A stretch of DNA of 64,000 bases, taken from Acanthochromis polyacanthus. Its lineage: Eukaryota; Chordata; Actinopteri; Pomacentridae. The stretch is from the NCBI RefSeq assembly GCF_021347895.1, contig NC_067118.1, forward strand, positions 41,845,255 through 41,909,254, given 5' to 3'. The position numbers were made by a program, and so were the translations under genes. This document shows positions 54,826-64,000 of this stretch, piece after piece (within the stretch, counting starts at the first letter, position 1; each line of letters opens with the position of its first letter). Below the pieces are notes generated by a model. The model was given only the letters and a program-made list of their open reading frames with translations. It made no database searches and was not told where the DNA came from.

Positions 54826-55847
54826 ATGGTGGCGACGACAGAGGAAAAATCCAAACCCATTTCTGGAAACAAGGTGTGTAGAATAAAGAGGAACTGGATT
54901 TAAGTGGAGACAACATCACTGGGTGCTAAAAAAAATAAAAATACTGTGATAGTAACGTCTACTGCTTCTTACAGGTTTCCAAACCACTCATGGAAAAGAA
55001 ACGAAGAGCTCGAATAAACCAGTGTTTGGACCAATTAAAATCTCTCCTGGAGAACTACTACAGCAGCAGTGTAAGTATGCAGACTGGGATTTTTAGAATC
55101 GGAACATTTTTAATTTTCGCAATGGATGATTGAGCCGATTATCTGGAGAGATTTTTGTCTAATGAATGTTGCCTCTTTTCTCAGATTCGAAAACGCAAAC
55201 TGGAAAAGGCCGACATCTTGGAGCTCACCGTGAAACATCTAAGGAACCTCCAAAAGATCCAGAGCTGTAAGTTACAGTTAGCTTCATGTTAAGAGCGAGA
55301 AATTGTTCAGATACTTAACTTATAGTTTTACCGTTGCTCCAAACGCATCTTTGCGCGCATATTCTGTACATTTCTCACTTTTGTCTTTCCATTGCTTCCA
55401 GTCACTGCGGCTGCTTCCGAGCTCTCTGAATACCACTCTGGCTTTCGCACTTGCCTGGCAAACGTGAACCAATACCTGCTGATGGCTGACAGCTTGAACG
55501 GGAGCGACCGCTGGATGCTGACGCAGCTTTCCAACAAGCTCTGCCGCTCTCGGCGCGGAGGAGACGTCTCCAGCACCCTGGACAGCGGCCTGGAGCCGTC
55601 CGAGGCACGGGAAGAGGCGCGGAAGCTTCTCCCATCTGCAGCCGGACCTGAGGAGGGGAAAACGGTCAGATCTAAAGCTCTGAAACGACACAGCGCAAAC
55701 TCGTCTCCTTTTCTCCCGAGTGAAGACAAACACGCTGCTCCACGCAACACTAATGAGAACAGTTCCAGTCACAACAAAAAGGTCCACTCTGTCAGCCACA
55801 GGCACGAAGCTGCAAACACTCAGCACAGTGTGTGGCGGCCCTGGTAG
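54826..55847 (+). CDS. her3: Hairy/E(spl)-type bHLH-Orange repressor, Her3/Hes3, 223 aa
   Basis: Nuclear transcriptional repressor of the HES family. Exons: 54826-54873, 54975-55070, 55185-55266 and 55402-55847, GT-AG, 224 codons with the stop. The bHLH spans residues 17-74: the basic region VSKPLMEKKRRARIN has the HES-type proline and is followed by helix 2 KLEKADILELTVKHLRNLQ. An Orange domain follows (SEYHSGFRTCLANVNQYLL, about 83-125). The C terminus is WRPW, the Groucho/TLE-binding motif. IRKRKLEKADI in the loop/helix 2 is of Hes3/Hes5 style, and adjacency to gpr153 supports Hes3. I chose the ATG at 54826 because the earlier in-frame ATG (54721) lies before the TATA box. In zebrafish, her3 is reported to be repressed by Notch and to restrain neurogenin1. 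hes5-type is the main alternative name. Confidence 0.88.
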
Positions 55848-55957
55848 AGCTGACGAAAAACTGTCAATATCCTGAGTTATAGCTTGATTGAATGTTAATA
55901 TTTGCACTATAGATTTACACGATGTTTTTACTTATACTGTAAATGCCTTATTTTCTT

Positions 55958-55963
55958 AATAAA
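55958..55963 (+). terminator. her3: Polyadenylation signal AATAAA of her3
   Basis: TTAATAAAAATAAAAATAAG follows the her3 stop by about 110 bp, with overlapping AATAAA copies. Confidence 0.6.
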
Positions 55964-58129
55964 AATAAAAATAAGGTTGTTTTGTTTTTCCCCCCACAAT
56001 GATTAGATCCTAACCTTCCATCCATTGTTTAGTACAATATGCATGAAGAATTATAGCCAATGAGTTGTGTATTAATGTTGCAATGGCATATATTGAGAAA
56101 AGATGGAAAGTGAAAACATGACAGATCGTGGGTCTCATGATTAAGGGCCTTTGGAGCAACAAATGAGTGCTTTTGTTGTTATAAAGAGTTAAACATTCTG
56201 AATTTCGTAAATTCATCATTACACGTTTTCAAACTTTTTCTTGTTCTTGGGCAAAACATCAAATTTACGCCATTCAGGAATCATTTTGTGGTGTTGACAC
56301 GTGAAGAAAAAACGGATAAAGCAGAGTGCAGGGTTTGACTTTGATTCTTTTTCCATTCTTGTCTGGTTTCACGCGTAAGTAGCGAAACAGTGGCGGGCAA
56401 ATCAGATGCTTGTCGGACAGCGCGACAATTTTCTGCTCTAGACCACTAATTACACGCTGAGTTCTCTTATTGGGGTCCTGTGGACCTGGAGAGGGGCGAG
56501 TTTAGTCGAGAAAAATCCTGAAATAAAGCAGTTCTAAGTTCCTTAAGTTCACATAACTGTACTTAGCCCGTTTATTTGTTACTTCACAGATCCGGAACCA
56601 CTTGATAAAATTTACTGTAATCCTCATTAATTTCAAATAAATACAATACTATATTGTGCATGTGAGGCCTAATGTTTAAAGACAATAACATAATTCATGT
56701 AAACGAGCCTAACTTAAAAATGGAAATGACAGATTAGACTATACAGGGCAGCTTTTTGGATTATTTATTTTCATATTTTAGTGCAGTTGTAGCTATATGA
56801 AGCAGTTTAGGCCTAAATTGAATCCCTTCCACATTCAAACTGTCATGCACATACTGACACTTGTTAATCTATGCATATTGCCATTTATGTGCATGCATAT
56901 ACATATTTACTACCATGCACATATGAGTATGTAAGTGCATGACATGTATGAGCTTAGTATGCACCTATGCTGATGCTCAGTACCACCATATAACTATGTG
57001 CATTAGCATTTATGTGCAATTGCCATTTCATCAGTAGTGTTTCAGGATGCTGAAGTAGGACAGTTTTCAGTGTTTTTATATAACCCAAGCTTGGTGCGCC
57101 ACACAGACTGCACCTGTGCCCTGTTGGCTTGTTGCACAAAACTCCAGATCCGTTCACCAGCCTCCTCCTTTTACGCACCCAATAGTTTTCTTCCGCTGCT
57201 TTGGCATGGATGTCGTAAAGTGTCTCTCCATTCTCGGAGAGCAGCTCTGGAGAGGATGGCACCTTACAGCGAGGAGAATTGCTGAAACGCCCACAGTTCT
57301 TTCACACGTTGAAAAGACACTGCTGTCTCACAGATGAGGGCTGAGGACAAGAAGCTGCTGCTTGGTTAGAGATTTTTTTCGCCCCAAAAGCAAGAAATAA
57401 ACTCAAGTATCACTCTCGAAGCTTTTTTTGTTTGCTCTGCTCATAACCCCGCTCTGTACATCTTCTTAACCTCCTCTATCCACAAAGTCAAAGCCACTCT
57501 TTTGATGTGACCAGCAGAGGTTCAGGAACACAAGAGGAGTTTGTTTAATACAAGAAAGGAGAAGGCCACGTGACTTCCATACTGAATGCCCTTCAACTTT
57601 TTCTAAGAATTTCTATGAACTCTTCCCAGCATTGTTTCAGTAGCCTTGCTCCTTGCACTATAAAAGCCACGCACATTAGGGCTGAGGAGCGAAGGGCAGC
57701 AGAGAATAGTTTATTAGCATTAAACTGGGCCCAGTGGAGCGCTCTTAAGACACCAGACGTGGATGAAGTGCGCTGCAGACGCCTCACTTCTTTGCCCAGT
57801 TTGCTGGTAAATGTGTCCAGGTTCACGGTCTGCTGTCACGTCTTCACTCGTGCAATTAAAACACACAGTACGTGACTCACCCAGAGACCCATAATTAAGT
57901 GTGAACTGCACACAGTAGATGAGGCTTTTGGCTCCAGGCTGCCTCCAGAAGGACCCACAGCAACACCGTGGAATTACCTTTTGGCTAGCAGGAAGAGCCG
58001 TGTCCGTGCTCATTGTTGACCTCTCCTCCAACACTGGTCTGCACTGAACAATCAGCTGATTAGAGACAACACCCCTCTTAGTTTGAATTGAAGAACTCGG
58101 TGTCGATCAAAAGCTGAACAAGAGAAGCG
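55964..58129. other. Intergenic DNA between her3 and the tandem array
   Basis: No gene recognised. 56860-57000 is rich in CATATG/GTGCATAT words (short degenerate repeats). A 25-base segment near 57268 (AGCGAGGAGAATTG) resembles 49191 upstream of her3. TATAAAAG near 57660 has no convincing exon after it. Confidence 0.35.
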
Positions 58130-59480
58130 GCAAGCTGAAATAAGCTCCATTAACTCACATTATAAAGGCAGATACAGAGAAAAGCACAGCTCCATTGAGT
58201 AATAGTTCCAATCAACATTTATGTCGCTGACCATTCCTTAGGAAGGAGCGTGAGCATGATGCAAACAGAAGAATAGAGGGATTGAAAAAATTACCTTTAC
58301 ACAAAATTGTAATAAGTGTCTATTAGCTCACATTTTAAGACCAAACAGTTCCATTAAATAATGTTTCCAATCAAGATTTCTGTTACTGTTCCTTTCCTGG
58401 GAAGAAGAGAATGAGCACGATGCAAACATAAGAGTGGTGGCAAACTGTATTCTCACAATTTAAACACATTTCCAGTAACTCACATTTTAAAGGAAGACAG
58501 AAAAAAAGTGTAGCTTAAGATTTATGATCCTTTCTTAGGAGAAAGAGTGAGCATGATGCAAACAAAAGAAGAAGAAAAGAAGGGTTGAAAATTGCAGTAA
58601 AATGTATTTTTATGCAAAACTGAAATAAATATCCATTAAAACATTGAGAAAAAGTGCAGGCCCATTGAATAATAGTTCCAACCAAGATTTATGTGATTAA
58701 CCTTTTCCCAGGAAAAAAGGGTGAGCTTGATGCAGACAGAACAAGAGTGGTGGAAAACTGTACGAAATATGTTTCCATTAAGTCCCATTTTAAATGCAAA
58801 AGCAGAAAAAGACTTATGTTATTGTTCCTTTCCTAGAAAAAAAAAAAAGATGCGCATGATGCAAACAGCAGAGAGACGGCAAACTGTATTTGATGTCCGT
58901 TTCCATCAAGTCACATTTTAAAGGCAAACACAGGAAAAAAAATGCAGATTCATTAAATAACAGCTCCAATCAAGATTTATAGTATTGACCTTCTCCCAGG
59001 ATAAAGGGTGAGCATGATAACATAAGAAGAGTAGTGCCAAATTATATTTTAATACGTTTCCATTAACTCACATTTTAAAGGCAAACGCAGAAATAAAAAG
59101 CTTCATTAAATAATATGTCCAATAAAGACTTAAGCTACTGACCATTTTCTGGGAAAAAAGGGTAAGAATGATGCAAACAGAAGGATTGAGAAATGGTGAC
59201 AAACTATTTTTACTCAAAACTTGAAATAAGTTTCCATTGACCCAAGTCTTAGAGGAAAACAATGAAAAACAGTTTAGATACAATCAAGACTTACGTTATT
59301 GTCTCTTTCCTAGGAAAAAAAAATGGATGAGCATGATGCAAACAGAAAAAAAAGTGGTGCAAAATGTTTTTTATGCAAAATTTAAGTTTCCATTAACTGA
59401 CATTTTAAAGAAAAACGGAAGAAAAAATGCAGCTCCATTAAATAATGGCTCCAAACAAGATTTATGTTTTTATCTTTTCT
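58130..59480. repeat. Degenerate tandem array of ~135-180-bp units, about nine copies
   Basis: The recurrent order is CCATTAACTCACATTTTAAA, then GCAGCTCCATTAAATAATAG, TCAAGATTTATG, TTCCTAGGAAAAA and GAGCATGATGCAAACAGAA. Units start near 58148, 58320, 58472, 58631, 58770, 58904, 59060, 59236 and 59392. Unit length drifts by internal indels. Short frames in it are not genes. Confidence 0.7.
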
Positions 59481-61834
59481 TGCCAAAATGATGCAGACCT
59501 ATCAATCCCACCTCACATCACTGAGCAAAACAACAAACCTTGTTTTCCACCTGGGACCTGCTGGGCTTCAAGTTTCTGCGGCCTTGGAGACAAAAAAGAA
59601 GAAAATCAGTGCCTGGAACACCTGGAAAAAAGCAAACAAGCGTGCAACAGTAAAAAAGAAAGTACATCTGCTGCAGAATTCTACAAACACACTCTGAAAC
59701 ATCATGTTGTGAATTTAATCAGTCGTATCTTTTTTTTAAAACAAAGTCATCATCTGAACAAGAAAATCATAACATTGAACATCATTCATATTTGAGTCAT
59801 AAATCTTTGAATATGTTACAAAATTATATTTTTAATATTGCAAACACAACAAAATCCCAAACGATCTATGACACACAGCAAAAGTCTGACAGGGGAACGT
59901 GGTGCTCTGTTTCCAAAGAAAGCTCCTGCTAACTGGTCAAACTGAACAGTGAAAGGTGCACGGACACATGAGCGTTAAATGAAACACTTAAACGACGGCG
60001 GATGATTCAAAACATATATGCAAAAACACGTGCAACTTTATTACTTGGATGGTAATAGTTAAAAAATAAAATTTCACAACTAATAAGGCTGTCAAAGGGG
60101 ATGTTTCCGTTTCGTTTTGCCCTCATAATTTCCTTACATACATTCACCTTAGCAGCTACTGTCTGCTACCTGCTGCTTTATTTCAGTCAGTGAAGAGTTT
60201 TCACTCCTGTTCGGAAATGATCACTTTGGTAAAAATGGAACTGTGGGCTTTGTAAAGTTCAGTCCAGTGAGAAACGATGGGGCATTTTATCTCCTGGTTT
60301 AACTAAAGCAGCTTTTGTTCTTGACCTTTTATTCTTTGATGTTAGATAAAAATATAGAAATCAACCTGAATTTCCCTGCAGCATCCCTCTGGAGATGTTT
60401 GCATATAATTCGTGTTACTTCATAAGGATTGGATTAATCAGATTTTTTTTTAAAAAAAAGCAACATTTCATAAATAAAACCTCCCAAGATCCTGAACCTC
60501 CAGTTGCTCCTGATGCTTGTGCCGTTGGTGTGCATGAATGAAAACCAGATTGTTAAATTTAGCCAAAAAGAAAAGGCATGTGTCGACCTTTTACCAACCG
60601 GGCCACTGAGATAACATATCAAATATATCGTGCTTGTCTTTTGCAGAAGCTAATAATTTATCATAAGTTATGAATTTGCAGTCTATTTTCTTAATAATGG
60701 TCCTCATGTGTGTTGAAACCAGCATTCAAGTTATGCTACATCACAGCGGAAAGCTAAAGTTTTGGACCAGTTTTGGGTTCCCTCTGAGCTGGTTGCTTGA
60801 AAAAAATCTTTCTACTGAAACCAATAAGACATGAGGTCAGACTGAGAGGCTCAGCCGATCAGGATAAAGCACCGTTTGCATATTCATCTGATGGTCTGTA
60901 CTGATTGTGGTGAGCATCCCCAAAGTTAAAACAAACGTTGGAAAAATAAGACTTGGGAGGACGTGTTCGAAGCAATTAAACAGAAAACACCAAAACCATA
61001 AACCCAGTATCCTTCATATATACATGACATGTCGAGCTTCTTTTTAAAAAAAAATGACTTCACATTTTCATTAAGGATTTAGGGTTCGTCACGTTAAATC
61101 TCAATATCTCACACAGTAACTGTAAAACTATCAGGCGTTTCAGAGTTTGGGGTCATCACTCTCGATTTACTCCAATGTAGGGTGCTCAAAAAAAAAAGCT
61201 TCTCATGTGTGCCGTGAATAATAATAATAATGTCAATAGAAAAATTGTACATCATGATCAAAGCAAGGTAAATATGTAAAATGTGTCAAATCCTCAAGTC
61301 GAGCTCGAGGTTTGTGGGCAGTATTCAGGAAGGTTTGTGTCCATACAACAACACACAGTCATTACTGGCCAAATAAAGTACAACTGGAGTTCAAGTTTTT
61401 AAAGTAATAAAAAAAAGAAAGAGAAACACACCACCCTGACAACTGCCTCTGAAATCTTGGAGAATTTTGTAAGAAACAATATCAAACAACCAAACCAGAT
61501 TAGGAATGTAGCAATAAAAACAGTTTCTTTGTGTCAGTGCTGGGGGGAGGGAGGTGTCCTCAGTGGATATTTTGTGATGTGGAAGCTGAGTTACAGAGAA
61601 ACCCAACCTTTTCACCAGCCTGCGCACTAAATCAACATAAGGCCCATTCAGAAATGATGTCCAAAGCTCCTAAGGCCATTTAGCAGAACAGCTGTTTGTT
61701 GGTCCTTGATAGTAAAACTGAATAGTGGCACAGGTAGAAAATAAAAGGCCGATATATTCCAGCATGTCACTTCTCTGTAACCACTGATGTTCCAGCGGTT
61801 TCCAGTCCTAATGCTGACATGAATAACGGGAACT
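59481..61834 (-). other. gpr153: Probable 3' UTR and downstream flank of gpr153
   Basis: No coding region on either strand. On the minus strand the gpr153 stop at 61835-61837 is followed by AT-rich sequence. A possible AATAAA (TTTATT at 60037-60042 on plus) would give a ~1.8-kb 3' UTR. The exact end is not determined. Confidence 0.35.
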
Positions 61835-62683
61835 TCAGGTGGTGGAGCCTACAGAATCAGAGTGGAAGGTGATGTATCCCGAGGACGATGCTGAGGGCGT
61901 GCTTACAAAACTGTTTGTGCTTCCTTTACTCTCAGCCTTGCTCAGGTGCTTCTGGTGTCCCCATTCGGGTGCAGCTCCGGCTCTGGCACCTCCACCTGTC
62001 CGGGGCCTGCAGCCGGAGTGCCCTGAAGTCTGCTGGCTGCGCCCAGGTGAGCCCCCTTCCCTCTGCTGCTTCCCGTCTCGAGGACGCTCCCTGCAGCCTT
62101 TCCCGGAGCCACAAGCCCCGGGGCTCTTCTTCCCGGCAGGTCTGTCTGGTTTGGGGGAACCCTCGGGCGAGTTTCCCCGACTACTGCCGCTCCTTTTGTG
62201 TTCCGAGAGCCGCCTGAGCGCTTGAGGCTCGCGCTCGAAGTCTGTGAGCGGGAAGTGAGGGAGGATGACTGTGTGCTGTTCGTACACGTTGGGGATAAGC
62301 GAGATGGTTGACGTGCGCCGCGGGCTCTTCCTGGGGCTCGGCAGCGGCGTCTCGTCTATAAAGTTGATCACCTCGTCGCGGCTGAAGCAGCGCAGCTCGT
62401 CCTCGTAGCGCTCGCCGCCGCAGACCACGCGCGGCAGATGCCTGAGGGAGTGCATGCTGTCCTCAGAGCGCCGCCGCTTGCGGTGAGGGTGGTGGTGATG
62501 GTGGCTCTCCTCGTGGTAGGAGACCAGGCTGCTCCTGCGCCTCTCGTGGCGCGGCAAGGTGGAGCTGTAGTGGGCACTCACTATCATGTCCTCGGTGGAG
62601 CCCCATCGGTGCAGGTATGAGGGGATCCGGTCGCTGGTCCACATGTCGGTTTCGTCGTGGGAGTATCTTCTTGTAGGGGGCAC
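61835..62683 (-). CDS. gpr153: Probable G-protein coupled receptor 153 (gpr153), last coding exon (282 aa), partial
   Basis: Orphan rhodopsin-like GPCR; only the cytoplasmic C-terminal tail is in the window. The exon starts after a minus-strand acceptor (TTGCGTCCAG, 62684-62693) in phase 0 and ends at TGA (61837-61835). The tail begins VPPTRRYSHDETDMW, then LHRWGSTEDM, has FEREPQALRR in the middle, and ends SSSGYITFHSDSVGSTT. These blocks agree with my memory of the GPR153 tail (VPPTRR-SHD, RWGS-ED, FE-EPQALRR, SSGY-T-HSDS-GS) and separate it from its relative GPR162. The tail is rich in Ser, Pro and Arg with a His run, so probably disordered. Upstream exons with the seven helices lie past the right edge. 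It is convergent with her3, as in human. Confidence 0.85.
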   Translation of the reverse strand: MPPTRRYSHDETDMWTSDRIPSYLHRWGSTEDMIVSAHYSSTLPRHERRRSSLVSYHEESHHHHHPHRKRRRSEDSMHSLRHLPRVVCGGERYEDELRCFSRDEVINFIDETPLPSPRKSPRRTSTISLIPNVYEQHTVILPHFPLTDFEREPQALRRLSEHKRSGSSRGNSPEGSPKPDRPAGKKSPGACGSGKGCRERPRDGKQQREGGSPGRSQQTSGHSGCRPRTGGGARAGAAPEWGHQKHLSKAESKGSTNSFVSTPSASSSGYITFHSDSVGSTT

Positions 62684-64000
62684 CTGGACGCAAGACACAG
62701 ACCAAAGCCCTCAGTTATAGACATGAGTCTGCCCTGAATTCAAACTGAATTCTAGAGCAACACAAACATTAAGTAAGCTGCATATTGTGTATCATTAATA
62801 GAGCTTTAGATTTACCTACACTATCAGGTATAAAGAGTGATACATGTAGGATTCTTGAGTGACAGCGTTAACTGATCAGTGTAAAAACAGGAGTGCTTCA
62901 AAAAGTTCTCTGCCTCACATGGAAACAAAGGACTAACTTCCATTTTGGGGCATAACTGTACACTATAAAGCCTTAAAACACTGCTCACAAAACCTCAAAT
63001 GTTTTGGCATCATTTTCTTTGCAAGGAGAGCAAAGCTTCAAGCTGGAATGCTTCTGCTCCAGGATGATGCACCCATCAACACTTGTAGAAACCAGACGGT
63101 GCCAGGTCAGGTAAATAGGCTACAATCAAAGAAAAATTGGAGAGGAAGCTTTGAACTTCAGCACTGTTGCTCCTTTCACGGAGTATACGTGGAAGAAGCA
63201 GTCAAATGTGACTTTGAACTGTTGTCTCATGCACTTTACTGATCCGACCTGCCACCATCTGACTTCTACAGGTGAGACGGCGCCACCTGTGCTGTGAGGA
63301 TGGACGAAAGCTTTGCTCTCTGCTTTTCTTCAACTGCCTCAGACATTAAAGTTTTTGTGGACAGTGATATGAGGCTTTACAGTAAATGGGAGTTATGCTT
63401 CTTGCGTCTAAGTGATGCCCGAGAACTTTTTGAAGCATAATTCACAGAAAGAATACTTTTGGAAGCCTGATTCAAGCGTTTTGTTTGCTTGAAATCCTAC
63501 ATGTAGCACATAAAAGTTGTCTGTATAAGACTTTGAGTTGCTTTTAACTTTAATTTGTAAATCAATCCCTCAAGAAATGCATGGACTTAAAAAAAAAAAA
63601 AACTCTTTAACAAACAGCACCTCCTCTATCTAGAGAGGAAAACTGTAAGAGGTAGATGATTCCCTACATGTTATACTCACATTCCATTCTGTTCTGACAA
63701 CTATGCAAGAGAGAGAGGGTTTGGTAAGGTGACGTCAAGAGCCTCAAGACTGATACCAGCCTGCCCCCCTGTGGTGGCTTTTAGTAAATGCAGGAGAAAT
63801 CAAACAGCAGACGATACAGTAGCATTGGATGTGTTAGGTGGGAACGGCAGAGGGCAGCACAAGCATTAGAATGACTTTAGATGCAGGACAGACTTGGAAG
63901 GATGGACAGAGAGGGAGGGAGCCAACAGGCCAATAAAGCCAAAGCGACTTTATTCCGTAATCAAAACCACTTGAGAGGTGCCGCGGCAGTTCTCAAATGT
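62684..64000 (-). other. gpr153: Intron of gpr153 (no further exon recognised)
   Basis: The stretch to the window edge shows no minus-strand frame resembling the receptor's membrane domain. It contains a poly-A run near 63590 and otherwise unremarkable sequence. Confidence 0.5.

Noticed and set aside
55320..55907. 195-codon minus-strand frame opposite her3 exon 4
   Set aside because: It is the shadow of a GC-rich coding exon, and the plus strand has the complete bHLH-Orange-WRPW protein with splice sites.
61839..62225. 128-codon plus-strand frame opposite gpr153
   Set aside because: It is the shadow of the Ser/Pro/Arg-rich gpr153 tail on the other strand.

Overview
This is nuclear DNA from a ray-finned (teleost) fish. 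Genes are split by short GT-AG introns. The gene set is a tandem array of class C taste/chemosensory receptors followed by her3 and gpr153. The intervals are full of fish-type repeats: tRNA-derived SINEs, hAT, Tc1/mariner, TTAA-target and Mutator-like miniature elements, and non-LTR relics. Placement within the percomorphs would be a guess.

Layout. (1) Positions 774-46493 hold five tandem plus-strand receptor genes of the taste receptor type 1 (T1R) family. Gene 1 is partial (exons 4-6 only, 774-3270). Genes 2-5 are complete with the classic six-exon structure: 5773-9545 (817 aa), 17007-23174 (820 aa), 27195-31823 (823 aa) and 40905-46493 (819 aa). Every splice junction was read by eye and all four complete reading frames stay open. 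(2) Introns and intergenic DNA of the array are packed with nested transposons, including a roughly 5.15-kb fold-back element with 2-kb inverted arms at 31994-37147. (3) Positions 46500-54700 form a gene-poor stretch with a LINE tail, degenerate dispersed repeats and possible regulatory DNA. (4) Positions 54826-55847 hold a four-exon Hairy/E(spl) repressor, her3 (hes3), ending in WRPW, with a clear TATA box. (5) Positions 58130-59480 hold a degenerate ~150-bp tandem array. (6) Positions 61835-62683, minus strand, hold the last coding exon of the orphan receptor gpr153; the rest of the gene lies beyond the right edge.

How the genes relate. her3 and gpr153 are convergent neighbours, as HES3 and GPR153 are on human 1p36.31, a region that also carries TAS1R1. 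The block therefore looks like conserved linkage with a local fish expansion of the T1R genes. Within the array the ligand-binding exons (1-5) have diverged while the seven-helix exon 6 is almost identical between copies, which points to gene conversion or concerted evolution. All four complete genes share a conserved block about 165-185 bp upstream of the start codon that contains an octamer-like TTTGCAT core. This is a candidate shared taste-cell promoter element.
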